A stretch of DNA of 64,000 nt from Prorocentrum cordatum (lineage: Eukaryota; Sar; Dinophyceae; Prorocentrales; Prorocentraceae). The stretch covers positions 417,416 to 481,415 of the forward strand of contig CAUYUJ010022548.1 of NCBI GenBank assembly GCA_963575745.1. The letters run 5' to 3'. The position numbers were made by a program, and so were the translations under genes. Numbering within the stretch: the first letter of the stretch is position 1; every line of letters starts with the position of its first letter. A model generated the notes under the pieces. It was not told the DNA's origin. It searched no databases and was given only the letters and a program-made list of their open reading frames with translations. Shown here in pieces: positions 53,109 through 64,000 of the stretch.

Positions 53109-53500
53109 GTGGCTCCCCTGCTGCCTACAGCTGCACTGGCCGTCGCGGCTGCATGGGCACTGGCCCCGTGCGTGCTGTGGTTGGCTAGTGGTCGCTGCTT
53201 GCGGGCGCCGTTTGGGCGGCTCCTCGCTTGCTCACGTTTCCGTCCGCCGCTCCCGCCGCCTTCGGCTGGTCTGGTCTCTGCTGCTGCACCGGTGCAGGCT
53301 GTGCGTGCCTCGCGGCCGGCTGTTTGTGTCTGTTTCTTCGCGAATTGGCGCCGTCAGGGCGGCTCCTCGCTGGCTTACGCCGGCCGTGGCCTTAATTGGT
53401 CCTTGCATGTGCACTCCGCGCGTTCTCGCGCCAATTATCTCGCGCTGTGCCCCAGCCTCGGTCCTTTCGCCCTCTGGACTTTTCCTTGCGGGCCGCTGAT
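53109..53500 (+). other. Hydrophobic Cys/Ala-rich open frame, unit 1
   Basis: A frame beginning at a GTG after CTCTGCCTGTAG reads VAPLLPTAALAVAAAWALAP, then CVLWLASGRCLRAPFGRLLA, a run that would look like a signal or membrane segment. The overlapping frame is equally open and equally Cys/Trp-rich, which points to GT/GC-rich noncoding DNA. In unit 3 three substitutions (62762, 62937, 63023) each alter a residue in at least one frame. Confidence 0.2.
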
Positions 53501-53515
53501 CAAAAAAGTATCCGT

Positions 53516-53673
53516 CGGTCGGGCTTGTCCTTCTACAGGAAGAATATTCCCAAATAGTCACAAAATAGTCCGGGGGCGATTTTTTGAACATGTTTTGACT
53601 ATTTGGGGGCATGTGCGTGGCATTTGCTACTTCTCGTCCACAATCGGCCTGTCGGGGGACACGCCCGACCTAA
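53516..53673 (+). mobile_element. TIR element, second copy in unit 1
   Basis: Left end CGGTCGGGCTTGTCCTTCTA then CAGGAAGAATATTCC; right end CCTGTCGGGGGACACGCCCG then ACCTAA. About 70-75 percent like the copy at 52456, so the two inserted separately rather than by local duplication. Flanks AAGTATCC and GCGCATCC match only partly. Confidence 0.75.
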
Positions 53674-53840
53674 GCGCATCCCCACCAGCCCCTTCAGCAG
53701 CCCTGCCCGTGAGAGCTGACGGGAAGAGACGAAGATACACATCTAGGGAAACAAAGCGAGCAACCAGGGTGGACCGAGGGAACGCTGGGAGACACATCTA
53801 GGGAAGCAGAGCGTGCAAGGAGGATAGAAAGGAGGAGAGC

Positions 53841-54759
53841 GCTGAGCCATCTTGGAGGCTGTCTTGGAGCATCGGAGGCCTTCTTGAAGCTACGCGGTTG
53901 TTTGGGGGGATAATGGAGTCCTCTTGGAATTATTTTGGGGCATATTGGAGCCCTCATAGGGCTCTTTGGGCGTCTTGGGGCCCTCTTGGGGCTCTTCTGG
54001 TGCGTTTTAGGGCCCTCTTGGGGCTCTTTGGGGGCTCTCTTGGCGTTCTCTTGGGACCCTCTTGGGAGCTATGGGGCGCCTCTTGGGGCCGTCTTGGAGA
54101 CCATCGATCAAACGAGGGGGGTCCTCGATTTGCCCCCCCTCTGGGGCCATCAAGATCGTTTCCTGGGGTCCTCTTGGGGCGCTCTTGGGGCGATCTTGGG
54201 CGCTCTTGGGGCCGTGTTGGGAGCCTCTTGTACCCCTCTTGGAGCGTTCTTGGGCCATCTTGGGGCCATGCGGAGGCCTCAACAGCGCACCGGACGCGAA
54301 AAGGCGAGAAGGCAAACATCACTGATTGTTTTTAGGCGTTGAAGGATTTGGGCTTCTCGGGGGGGCCCGGGGGAGCCCTGAGAGCACCTGGCACCGTCTT
54401 GTGGCCCTCTTGGGGCCTCTTGGAAACATGTTGTGAGTTTTCTTGAGCCACGTTTTGCTATCTTGAGTGATCTTGGAGGCTATCTTGGGCTCTCTGAGGC
54501 CATTTTGGAGCCATCTTGACAGGAAAGGGGCCCTCTACCACCTCGCGCCCAGGTCCAGGGGAAAGGGGTCGGGGGAGGGGTCAAGACGCCCTCCCCCCCC
54601 CGAGCGTCTGGGAGAGCCCAAAATGACCTCCAAGATGGCTCAAGATATCCCAAGATGTCTCATAATGGCTTCCTCTGTGTGCTGCCCACTTCTCTGATCG
54701 AGGCAATTCCTCTGGGCATCGTTTCTGGATGGGCTGGTGGGGATTCGCGAAGCGACAAC
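53841..54759. repeat. Module M1: CTCTTGG repeat block
   Basis: About 900 bp of CTCTTGGGGC / GCCATCTTGG words with unique landmarks (GATCAAACGAGGGGGGTCCT, GAAAAGGCGAGAAGGCAAAC). Near-identical at 58671-59490 and 63641-64000; diverged at 48900-49500. Frames on both strands are open and not gene-like. Confidence 0.85.
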
Positions 54760-55050
54760 AATTTGGCTTCCAAGGTGACCGAAATGTCACCACCAACACC
54801 GAAATCTAGGTTCGTCTTCCCCCCTGTGGAGGCAACCCCCTGCGTTGGTGTTGATGCCCATTTCCAGGTTTCCAATGTCACCCGTTTCCCCTTCACACCC
54901 CGATCGTATATTTGCTCCTTGTTTCCCAATGCTGCCCCCTGCTTTTTCCTCCCACTCTCCTCCACAGTTGCACCGGATGAGTACTACTGCTCCCCATATT
55001 TTTCCCTGATCCCTTGGCGCTGTGAGAAAATACGGCATCGCATATCATGA
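54655..55050 (+). other. Breakpoint fusion ORF, units 1/2 junction
   Basis: At the 1/2 junction the end of module M1 (MSHNGFLCVLPTSLIEAIPL, GIVSGWAGGDSRSDN) is joined in frame to NLASKVTEMSPPTPKSRFVF and onward to HRIS, TGA. In unit 1 the same downstream part follows a different upstream frame (49707-49790). The same fusion occurs at 59386-59781. Whether it is expressed is unknown. Confidence 0.4.
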
Positions 55051-55186
55051 TGTACACTGGATGGGCCCGAGTTCTTTTCGACTTGCAATCAGCACTCTCC
55101 CCGCCTTTTCGTTCAGGGTGGCGCTCTCGCCCCTGCACGGGCCGCATGTCCGAGTCCGATTTCTTTCTCGTCGTTGCCGACCGCCT

Positions 55187-55525
55187 ATGCACGGTCAGAG
55201 ATTGGTGGACGCCACGTTCAGCCTTTTCCGCATCAAGAAATCCTACCAGAGGGAGAGCCACATGCAGGAGCTGTACAAAGTGATGTATGGCATCAGGTCG
55301 ATGACAGACTTCAAGACGGCGTTGAGGCTCGACAAAGTCGCGGAGGCCGACGTAGTCAAGCTAGGCCAGCTCACGCCCCACATCCTCAGGGAAGCGTTGA
55401 ACCACGCGTGGTTCCTCCAGAAGAGCGTGATGCCGATGGGCGCGGGGCCGAAGACGGAGCTGGAGAGGGGCTTGGAGGCCCAGCTGAAATCGCTCATCAA
55501 GCAAGGGACGATCACCAAGTACTGA
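55187..55525 (+). pseudogene. LER-family C-terminal fragment, unit 2
   Basis: Sequence and reading identical to the unit 1 copy at 50218-50556. Confidence 0.5.
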
Positions 55526-55731
55526 GAAACCGATTTTCACAGACTGTGCGCGATATTGCGCACGACCCGAGGAGGCAGCAGACACTCACAGCGATGGCGG
55601 CAGGAGGGAGCGAGCATGCCAAGAGACTCTTGACACAAGTGAGAGAGTACAGGCAGGCGCTCCACAATCTGCTGCAATATGACAAGATTTCATGTGACGC
55701 CACCCCTGGTGGCAACGGCGCGCCTCCGTGA
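55526..55731 (+). other. Helical ORF after the LER fragment, unit 2
   Basis: Copy of 50557-50762. Confidence 0.35.
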
Positions 55732-57424
55732 GAGGCAGCTCGCGCCGATCCCGATACTGAATATATTGGGGGAGGCGGCTTAGACTCAGGGGATCCCCCC
55801 CATCAGAGGGAAATCGCCCCGAGCCTTCGCACTCTCCCCCAAGTTACACTCGACTCCCTGGGGATCCTCCCCGCCGACGGGGCATCACGCGCGGGCGGGG
55901 CCCGCCGTGTCGCCTCATGCCGTGGCGGCCTGCGCCCTGCAGGCAACCCAGCCTCCATATAGAACGGAGGGGCCACCCGAGCAGCTGCAGAGACAGACTG
56001 AGGGCCCCCAACTGAGCCACCACCACCACCACCTCTTCCTCCCTCCTCATCCCTCCTCGTCCTCATAATCTCCCCCCTGCTCATCTTCATGTTCATCCGC
56101 CGCACCCTCCAATTTATGTACACAGGTCCCTTTTTGTCAGTGCTCATCACACGGTGAGGCCACTTTGTGACTCCTGGTCCGCGGCGACATCCAGCGGCGG
56201 ATTGAGAAAAATCAGAGCGCTGAGAAGGCGCAGGCGGTCATCGAGAATAGAAGAACCCCTGACCGTAATAACACAGTGAGGACGTGGCCTCACGGAGGCC
56301 CGTCTTTGCATTGGGGGTAATATAATTCTGGGCCGGTTGGTTCGACACGTCTGCAGAACGGAGCCCCATGCCCCTCCTGTGCTTGGCCCTCCTAGCTCAG
56401 GCCCCCTCCCAAAAGACGAGGGGTGCTTTTTGTGGTTTTTCAGGCGGGGGGGGGGGGGCAGGGGGTCGGACGCGGCGCGAACGCCCCGAGCGCGCCATTC
56501 TCCCCCTCCCCCTCTCGCCACCATCGGGGGGAGACTCACCGGGGTACTCTGCGAGCAGCGCAGAGGACCCGAGGGCACCCCGTGCGCCACCCGTCTCTGG
56601 GGCGCGCGCCTCCTCCTCCCAGCTGCGAGCCCGCCGTTTCCAGCGGCACTTGCAGGCAGAGGCCCGCGCCAAGGGCCGACCGACGTGCCCTGGGTTTCTC
56701 GGGCCGACCGACGTGGGTACGGAAAGAGTGGGTACAATGCCCAGCAGCAGTTCCTGCTCATTTTGAACAGGACTCGCTGCCCGCGCCGCCGCGACGCGTG
56801 TCTATTTGAGACAGAAGGCCGCTTGCCCAACAGCGGCCGCCGTTGGTTTGTGACAACATTTCTTGTTGGGCATTGTGCCCATTTTTCCGTACCATTTCGG
56901 GCGTCCAAAGTTTCGTCAGCTTCGACGGTTTTGCGATGGAAGGCGAGACGCTGCCACACCAGAAATCAATGGACGTCCTTGGGCCTCAGGGTTTGGTTCC
57001 CTGCGGAGGGTGTCCCGTGGTCGGGACCCTGGTGTACGATGGTGTGCGTTTTCCAGGCGCCGTCCTGTGCATCGCCAGACGCCTAAGGGCACTAGCGGGC
57101 GACTGGAGTTTTTCGCAGACAGCGTGCACCCCATAGCTTTACAACATAGCTTGCGCAGCATAGCTCGCACCACGTATCTTAGACACCCACGGTGGAACAG
57201 CGTACTGTTTGGAGTCTCCGTTGGCCAACACTCGTTGCACCAAGTGTTGCAACAGCTTCGAGGATGTACTGGGGTCTTTCCGAAAATGCGGTTCTCGCCC
57301 TCGCGTCGCGCACGTTCATTCCAAAGTGCGCGACCGTTTCAGGATGGATGGCGGCGCCTTTTCAGACCAGGGCCTTCGCATCGGTTCCGCGCATACTCGT
57401 CGCAAGACCCTGCAGCAGTTAAAG

Positions 57425-57584
57425 TTAGTCGGGCCTGTCCCTCTACAGGATGCATATTCCCAAATAGTCACAGAATAGTCTGGGGACGATTGTTTGACAA
57501 TTTCTGACCATTTTAGGGTATGTGTTCTGTATGTTTTATTCTTCTCGTTCAGAATTCCCGTGTAGGGGGACATGCCCGACTTAA
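57425..57584 (+). mobile_element. TIR element, unit 2 copy of 52456-52615
   Basis: Identical ends and AGTTAAAG target duplication. Confidence 0.85.
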
Positions 57585-58484
57585 AGTTAAAGGGATGGAG
57601 CACAGGGCGATTTCAAAACGGGATTCCCGCCTTCGCGCCGCGCACATTCGTCGTACACACATGCAGCAGCCGTGCGCGCATGGAGGGCGATGCCGTTTCA
57701 AAGGTGTACTCTCGCTAGGAGCCCTCCCAGATCGAAAGGCCCAACGCCGCCACACAGAACGCGGAATTCTTCACGCTTCGCGTATCCGTCAGACCATCTC
57801 CTGGAGTGAGGATATATAGCAGCGGGCCACGGCGCGCCATTTTGGCACATGCTGTGGTAGCAGGGTTGGGACCTGTGCAGGGCACGCTCTTCAGTCAGTG
57901 TACCTAGTGGTGGTTCACTCCGTGCGTGTCGGTTGTCCGCCCCTGGCACCTTCCATCTCTTGTCGACGGAGTTATTCATTTGCGCCGTTGTGGTCTTCGA
58001 TGAGCACCGGGTGCTCCGTGTGTGAGGGTTTTTTCTGCCTGTCTCGTCGCCACTCGCTCCGTTCACTCTGCCTGTAGGTGGCTCCCCTGCTGCCTACAGC
58101 TGCACTGGCCGTCGCGGCTGCATGGGCACTGGCCCCGTGCGTGCTGTGGTTGGCTAGTGGTCGCTGCTTGCGGGCGCCGTTTGGGCGGCTCCTCGCTTGC
58201 TCACGTTTCCGTCCGCCGCTCCCGCCGCCTTCGGCTGGTCTGGTCTCTGCTGCTGCACCGGTGCAGGCTGTGCGTGCCTCGCGGCCGGCTGTTTGTGTCT
58301 GTTTCTTCGCGAATTGGCGCCGTCAGGGCGGCTCCTCGCTGGCTTACGCCGGCCGTGGCCTTAATTGGTCCTTGCATGTGCACTCCGCGCGTTCTCGCGC
58401 CAATTATCTCGCGCTGTGCCCCAGCCTCGGTCCTTTCGCCCTCTGGACTTTTCCTTGCGGGCCGCTGATCAAAAAAGTATCCGT

Positions 58485-58567
58485 CGGTCGGGCTTGTCCT
58501 TCTACAGGAAGAATATTCCCAAATAGTCACAAAATAGTCCGGGGGCGATTTTTTGAACATGTTTTGA
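58485..58567 (+). mobile_element. TIR element, left half only, unit 2
   Basis: Corresponds to the left part of 53516-53673. The element is cut after GTTTTGAC at 58567, where the scar begins, so its right end is lost. Confidence 0.8.
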
Positions 58568-58665
58568 CGGGCCTGCTGATCTAAACACATGTGGCTGGGA
58601 GACACATCTTGCTACTGAGAGTCTTGGAGGCTGTCTTGGAGCAAGCTCTTGAAGCTTGGAGTCTT
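58568..58665. other. Patchwork junction in unit 2
   Basis: Short pieces of the missing unit 1 segment are retained in order (GCTGGGAGACACATCT from 53783, TCTTGGAGGCTGTCTTGGAG from 53850, CTTGAAGCT from 53884, TGGAGTC from 53914), separated by bases not found there (such as GGGCCTGCTGATCTAAACAC). This looks like several nested deletions with filler, a template-switching or end-joining repair scar. Confidence 0.75.
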
Positions 58666-58670
58666 TTGGG

Positions 58671-59490
58671 GCATATTGGAGCCCTCATAGGGCTCTTTGG
58701 GCGTCTTGGGGCCCTCTTGGGGCTCTTCTGGTGCGTTTTAGGGCCCTCTTGGGGCTCTTTGGGGGCTCTCTTGGCGTTCTCTTGGGACCCTCTTGGGAGC
58801 TATGGGGCGCCTCTTGGGGCCGTCTTGGAGACCATCGATCAAACGAGGGGGGTCCTCGATTTGCCCCCCCTCTGGGGCCATCAAGATCGTTTCCTGGGGT
58901 CCTCTTGGGGCGCTCTTGGGGCGATCTTGGGCGCTCTTGGGGCCGTGTTGGGAGCCTCTTGTACCCCTCTTGGAGCGTTCTTGGGCCATCTTGGGGCCAT
59001 GCGGAGGCCTCAACAGCGCACCGGACGCGAAAAGGCGAGAAGGCAAACATCACTGATTGTTTTTAGGCGTTGAAGGATTTGGGCTTCTCGGGGGGGCCCG
59101 GGGGAGCCCTGAGAGCACCTGGCACCGTCTTGTGGCCCTCTTGGGGCCTCTTGGAAACATGTTGTGAGTTTTCTTGAGCCACGTTTTGCTATCTTGAGTG
59201 ATCTTGGAGGCTATCTTGGGCTCTCTGAGGCCATTTTGGAGCCATCTTGACAGGAAAGGGGCCCTCTACCACCTCGCGCCCAGGTCCAGGGGAAAGGGGT
59301 CGGGGGAGGGGTCAAGACGCCCTCCCCCCCCCGAGCGTCTGGGAGAGCCCAAAATGACCTCCAAGATGGCTCAAGATATCCCAAGATGTCTCATAATGGC
59401 TTCCTCTGTGTGCTGCCCACTTCTCTGATCGAGGCAATTCCTCTGGGCATCGTTTCTGGATGGGCTGGTGGGGATTCGCGAAGCGACAAC
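58671..59490. repeat. Module M2: CTCTTGG repeat block
   Basis: Copy of 53940-54759. Confidence 0.85.
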
Positions 59491-59781
59491 AATTTGGCTT
59501 CCAAGGTGACCGAAATGTCACCACCAACACCGAAATCTAGGTTCGTCTTCCCCCCTGTGGAGGCAACCCCCTGCGTTGGTGTTGATGCCCATTTCCAGGT
59601 TTCCAATGTCACCCGTTTCCCCTTCACACCCCGATCGTATATTTGCTCCTTGTTTCCCAATGCTGCCCCCTGCTTTTTCCTCCCACTCTCCTCCACAGTT
59701 GCACCGGATGAGTACTACTGCTCCCCATATTTTTCCCTGATCCCTTGGCGCTGTGAGAAAATACGGCATCGCATATCATGA
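59386..59781 (+). other. Breakpoint fusion ORF, units 2/3 junction
   Basis: Same in-frame fusion as 54655-55050. Confidence 0.4.
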
Positions 59782-59917
59782 TGTACACTGGATGGGCCCG
59801 AGTTCTTTTCGACTTGCAATCAGCACTCTCCCCGCCTTTTCGTTCAGGGTGGCGCTCTCGCCCCTGCACGGGCCGCATGTCCGAGTCCGATTTCTTTCTC
59901 GTCGTTGCCGACCGCCT

Positions 59918-60256
59918 ATGCACGGTCAGAGATTGGTGGACGCCACGTTCAGCCTTTTCCGCATCAAGAAATCCTACCAGAGGGAGAGCCACATGCAGGA
60001 GCTGTACAAAGTGATGTATGGCATCAGGTCGATGACAGACTTCAAGACGGCGTTGAGGCTCGACAAAGTCGCGGAGGCCGACGTAGTCAAGCTAGGCCAG
60101 CTCACGCCCCACATCCTCAGGGAAGCGTTGAACCACGCGTGGTTCCTCCAGAAGAGCGTGATGCCGATGGGCGCGGGGCCGAAGACGGAGCTGGAGAGGG
60201 GCTTGGAGGCCCAGCTGAAATCGCTCATCAAGCAAGGGACGATCACCAAGTACTGA
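59918..60256 (+). pseudogene. LER-family C-terminal fragment, unit 3
   Basis: Copy of 50218-50556, same reading. Confidence 0.5.
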
Positions 60257-60462
60257 GAAACCGATTTTCACAGACTGTGCGCGATATTGCGCACGACCCG
60301 AGGAGGCAGCAGACACTCACAGCGATGGCGGCAGGAGGGAGCGAGCATGCCAAGAGACTCTTGACACAAGTGAGAGAGTACAGGCAGGCGCTCCACAATC
60401 TGCTGCAATATGACAAGATTTCATGTGACGCCACCCCTGGTGGCAACGGCGCGCCTCCGTGA
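60257..60462 (+). other. Helical ORF after the LER fragment, unit 3
   Basis: Copy of 50557-50762. Confidence 0.35.
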
Positions 60463-62155
60463 GAGGCAGCTCGCGCCGATCCCGATACTGAATATATTGG
60501 GGGAGGCGGCTTAGACTCAGGGGATCCCCCCCATCAGAGGGAAATCGCCCCGAGCCTTCGCACTCTCCCCCAAGTTACACTCGACTCCCTGGGGATCCTC
60601 CCCGCCGACGGGGCATCACGCGCGGGCGGGGCCCGCCGTGTCGCCTCATGCCGTGGCGGCCTGCGCCCTGCAGGCAACCCAGCCTCCATATAGAACGGAG
60701 GGGCCACCCGAGCAGCTGCAGAGACAGACTGAGGGCCCCCAACTGAGCCACCACCACCACCACCTCTTCCTCCCTCCTCATCCCTCCTCGTCCTCATAAT
60801 CTCCCCCCTGCTCATCTTCATGTTCATCCGCCGCACCCTCCAATTTATGTACACAGGTCCCTTTTTGTCAGTGCTCATCACACGGTGAGGCCACTTTGTG
60901 ACTCCTGGTCCGCGGCGACATCCAGCGGCGGATTGAGAAAAATCAGAGCGCTGAGAAGGCGCAGGCGGTCATCGAGAATAGAAGAACCCCTGACCGTAAT
61001 AACACAGTGAGGACGTGGCCTCACGGAGGCCCGTCTTTGCATTGGGGGTAATATAATTCTGGGCCGGTTGGTTCGACACGTCTGCAGAACGGAGCCCCAT
61101 GCCCCTCCTGTGCTTGGCCCTCCTAGCTCAGGCCCCCTCCCAAAAGACGAGGGGTGCTTTTTGTGGTTTTTCAGGCGGGGGGGGGGGGGCAGGGGGTCGG
61201 ACGCGGCGCGAACGCCCCGAGCGCGCCATTCTCCCCCTCCCCCTCTCGCCACCATCGGGGGGAGACTCACCGGGGTACTCTGCGAGCAGCGCAGAGGACC
61301 CGAGGGCACCCCGTGCGCCACCCGTCTCTGGGGCGCGCGCCTCCTCCTCCCAGCTGCGAGCCCGCCGTTTCCAGCGGCACTTGCAGGCAGAGGCCCGCGC
61401 CAAGGGCCGACCGACGTGCCCTGGGTTTCTCGGGCCGACCGACGTGGGTACGGAAAGAGTGGGTACAATGCCCAGCAGCAGTTCCTGCTCATTTTGAACA
61501 GGACTCGCTGCCCGCGCCGCCGCGACGCGTGTCTATTTGAGACAGAAGGCCGCTTGCCCAACAGCGGCCGCCGTTGGTTTGTGACAACATTTCTTGTTGG
61601 GCATTGTGCCCATTTTTCCGTACCATTTCGGGCGTCCAAAGTTTCGTCAGCTTCGACGGTTTTGCGATGGAAGGCGAGACGCTGCCACACCAGAAATCAA
61701 TGGACGTCCTTGGGCCTCAGGGTTTGGTTCCCTGCGGAGGGTGTCCCGTGGTCGGGACCCTGGTGTACGATGGTGTGCGTTTTCCAGGCGCCGTCCTGTG
61801 CATCGCCAGACGCCTAAGGGCACTAGCGGGCGACTGGAGTTTTTCGCAGACAGCGTGCACCCCATAGCTTTACAACATAGCTTGCGCAGCATAGCTCGCA
61901 CCACGTATCTTAGACACCCACGGTGGAACAGCGTACTGTTTGGAGTCTCCGTTGGCCAACACTCGTTGCACCAAGTGTTGCAACAGCTTCGAGGATGTAC
62001 TGGGGTCTTTCCGAAAATGCGGTTCTCGCCCTCGCGTCGCGCACGTTCATTCCAAAGTGCGCGACCGTTTCAGGATGGATGGCGGCGCCTTTTCAGACCA
62101 GGGCCTTCGCATCGGTTCCGCGCATACTCGTCGCAAGACCCTGCAGCAGTTAAAG

Positions 62156-62315
62156 TTAGTCGGGCCTGTCCCTCTACAGGATGCATATTCCCAAATAGTC
62201 ACAGAATAGTCTGGGGACGATTGTTTGACAATTTCTGACCATTTTAGGGTATGTGTTCTGTATGTTTTATTCTTCTCGTTCAGAATTCCCGTGTAGGGGG
62301 ACATGCCCGACTTAA
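62156..62315 (+). mobile_element. TIR element, unit 3 copy of 52456-52615
   Basis: Identical ends and AGTTAAAG target duplication. Confidence 0.85.
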
Positions 62316-63215
62316 AGTTAAAGGGATGGAGCACAGGGCGATTTCAAAACGGGATTCCCGCCTTCGCGCCGCGCACATTCGTCGTACACACATGCAGCAG
62401 CCGTGCGCGCATGGAGGGCGATGCCGTTTCAAAGGTGTACTCTCGCTAGGAGCCCTCCCAGATCGAAAGGCCCAACGCCGCCACACAGAACGCGGAATTC
62501 TTCACGCTTCGCGTATCCGTCAGACCATCTCCTGGAGTGAGGATATATAGCAGCGGGCCACGGCGCGCCATTTTGGCACATGCTGTGGTAGCAGGGTTGG
62601 GACCTGTGCAGGGCACGCTCTTCAGTCAGTGTACCTAGTGGTGGTTCACTCCGTGCGTGTCGGTTGTCCGCCCCTGGCACCTTCCATCTCTTGTCGACGG
62701 AGTTATTCATTTGCGCCGTTGTGGTCTTCGATGAGCACCGGGTGCTCCGTGTGTGAGGGTTCTTTCTGCCTGTCTCGTCGCCACTCGCTCCGTTCACTCT
62801 GCCTGTAGGTGGCTCCCCTGCTGCCTACAGCTGCACTGGCCGTCGCGGCTGCATGGGCACTGGCCCCGTGCGTGCTGTGGTTGGCTAGTGGTCGCTGCTT
62901 GCGGGCGCCGTTTGGGCGGCTCCTCGCTTGCTCACGCTTCCGTCCGCCGCTCCCGCCGCCTTCGGCTGGTCTGGTCTCTGCTGCTGCACCGGTGCAGGCT
63001 GTGCGTGCCTCGCGGCCGGCTGCTTGTGTCTGTTTCTTCGCGAATTGGCGCCGTCAGGGCGGCTCCTCGCTGGCTTACGCCGGCCGTGGCCTTAATTGGT
63101 CCTTGCATGTGCACTCCGCGCGTTCTCGCGCCAATTATCTCGCGCTGTGCCCCAGCCTCGGTCCTTTCGCCCTCTGGACTTTTCCTTGCGGGCCGCTGAT
63201 CAAAAAAGTATCCGT

Positions 63216-63373
63216 CGGTCGGGCTTGTCCTTCTACAGGAAGAATATTCCCAAATAGTCACAAAATAGTCCGGGGGCGATTTTTTGAACATGTTTTGACT
63301 ATTTGGGGGCATGTGCGTGGCATTTGCTACTTCTCGTCCACAATCGGCCTGTCGGGGGACACGCCCGACCTAA
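63216..63373 (+). mobile_element. TIR element, unit 3 copy of 53516-53673
   Basis: Complete copy with both ends, unlike unit 2. Confidence 0.75.
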
Positions 63374-63540
63374 GCGCATCCCCACCAGCCCCTTCAGCAG
63401 CCCTGCCCATGAGAGCTGACGGGAAGAGACGAAGATACACATCTAGGGAAACAAAGCGAGCAACCAGGGTGGACCGAGGGAACGCTGGGAGACACATCTA
63501 GGGAAGCAGAGCGTGCAAGGAGGATAGAAAGGAGGAGAGC

Positions 63541-64000
63541 GCTGAGCCATCTTGGAGGCTGTCTTGGAGCATCGGAGGCCTTCTTGAAGCTACGCGGTTG
63601 TTTGGGGGGATAATGGAGTCCTCTTGGAATTCTTTTGGGGCATATTGGAGCCCTCATAGGGCTCTTTGGGCGTCTTGGGGCCCTCTTGGGGCTCTTCTGG
63701 TGCGTTTTAGGGCCCTCTTGGGGCTCTTTGGGGGCTCTCTTGGCGTTCTCTTGGGACCCTCTTGGGAGCTATGGGGCGCCTCTTGGGGCCGTCTTGGAGA
63801 CCATCGATCAAACGAGGGGGGTCCTCGATTTGCCCCCCCTCTGGGGCCATCAAGATCGTTTCCTGGGGTCCTCTTGGGGCGCTCTTGGGGCGATCTTGGG
63901 CGCTCTTGGGGCCGTGTTGGGAGCCTCTTGTACCCCTCTTGGAGCGTTCTTGGGCCATCTTGGGGCCATGCGGAGGCCTCAACAGCGCACCGGACGCGAA
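63541..64000. repeat. Module M3: CTCTTGG repeat block (cut by window edge)
   Basis: Copy of 53841-54300. The array may continue beyond the window. Confidence 0.85.

Larger units (their letters stand above)
49791..54759. repeat. Tandem unit 1 (4,969 bp)
   Basis: The sequence from AATTTGGCTTCCAAGGTGAC recurs at 54760 and 59491. Between units 1 and 2 I see only isolated substitutions over about 3.8 kb (for example GCAGCCC to GCAACCC at 50977, and CAGGCTTCC to CAGGTTTCC near 49909). The unit holds an LER-family fragment, repeats J and K, two TIR elements and a CTCTTGG module (53841-54759). Confidence 0.95.
54760..59490. repeat. Tandem unit 2 (4,731 bp, scarred)
   Basis: Near-identical to unit 1 except that 53599-53931 of unit 1 is replaced by about 100 bp of patchwork at 58568-58665, making it 238 bp shorter. 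It shares GCAACCC and CAGGTTTCC with unit 3 against unit 1. Confidence 0.95.
59491..64000. repeat. Tandem unit 3 (runs off the window)
   Basis: 4,510 bp visible. It has the full unit 1-type middle (no scar) and shares unit 2 bases at the 5' end. Private substitutions: 62762, 62937, 63023, 63409 and 63632. Confidence 0.95.

Overview
The window looks like nuclear DNA of a dinoflagellate. It is GC-rich and dominated by repeats. The only recognisable proteins belong to non-LTR retrotransposon families of the kind I associate with dinoflagellate genomes: an endonuclease plus RNase H lineage, a YADD reverse transcriptase followed by C2H2 fingers, and an accessory family ending in a 'G-A-x-P-x3-LER' motif. 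This assignment rests on recognition of those families, with no rRNA, plastid or mitochondrial marker to confirm it. I see no intact host gene, tRNA, rRNA, bacterial operon or CRISPR array.

Layout. 0-10 kb: dispersed repeats, a very long GAC microsatellite, GGGTCGC satellite DNA, two large local duplications and several copies of a small terminal-inverted-repeat (TIR) element. 10-17 kb: a short exon-like ORF, then a decayed but nearly full-length plus-strand LINE (zinc-ribbon ORF1, endonuclease, RNase H, terminal zinc ribbon). 17-24 kb: microsatellites, one 100-N assembly gap, a duplicated repeat cassette and a minus-strand reverse-transcriptase fragment (FADD). 24-25.4 kb: a 21-bp minisatellite and a dead gene fragment with two WW domains. 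26.5-29.8 kb: two arrays of a ~101-bp repeat that are open on both strands. 30-35 kb: purine-rich DNA, a decayed unknown gene, a possible intron-bearing exon and a GGA array enclosed by long inverted arms. 35.7-41.9 kb: minus-strand LINE remnants (RNase H module; YADD RT; C2H2 fingers; LER-family ORF) cut by a 73-bp satellite. 42-49.5 kb: more TIR elements, a CATA-rich low-GC block, ATC microsatellites and 'CTCTTGG' repeats. 49.8-64 kb: a recent tandem duplication, units of 4,969 and 4,731 bp plus a third that runs off the edge, nearly identical in sequence.

Most of what can be supported is mobile DNA and its decay products. The strongest leads are a TIR element family with 8-9 bp target duplications (13 copies or halves), the tandem unit with its scarred middle copy and breakpoint-fused ORFs, and the TIR-bounded GGA array. 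Almost all long open frames here are side effects of GC-rich tandem repeats and were not called as genes.
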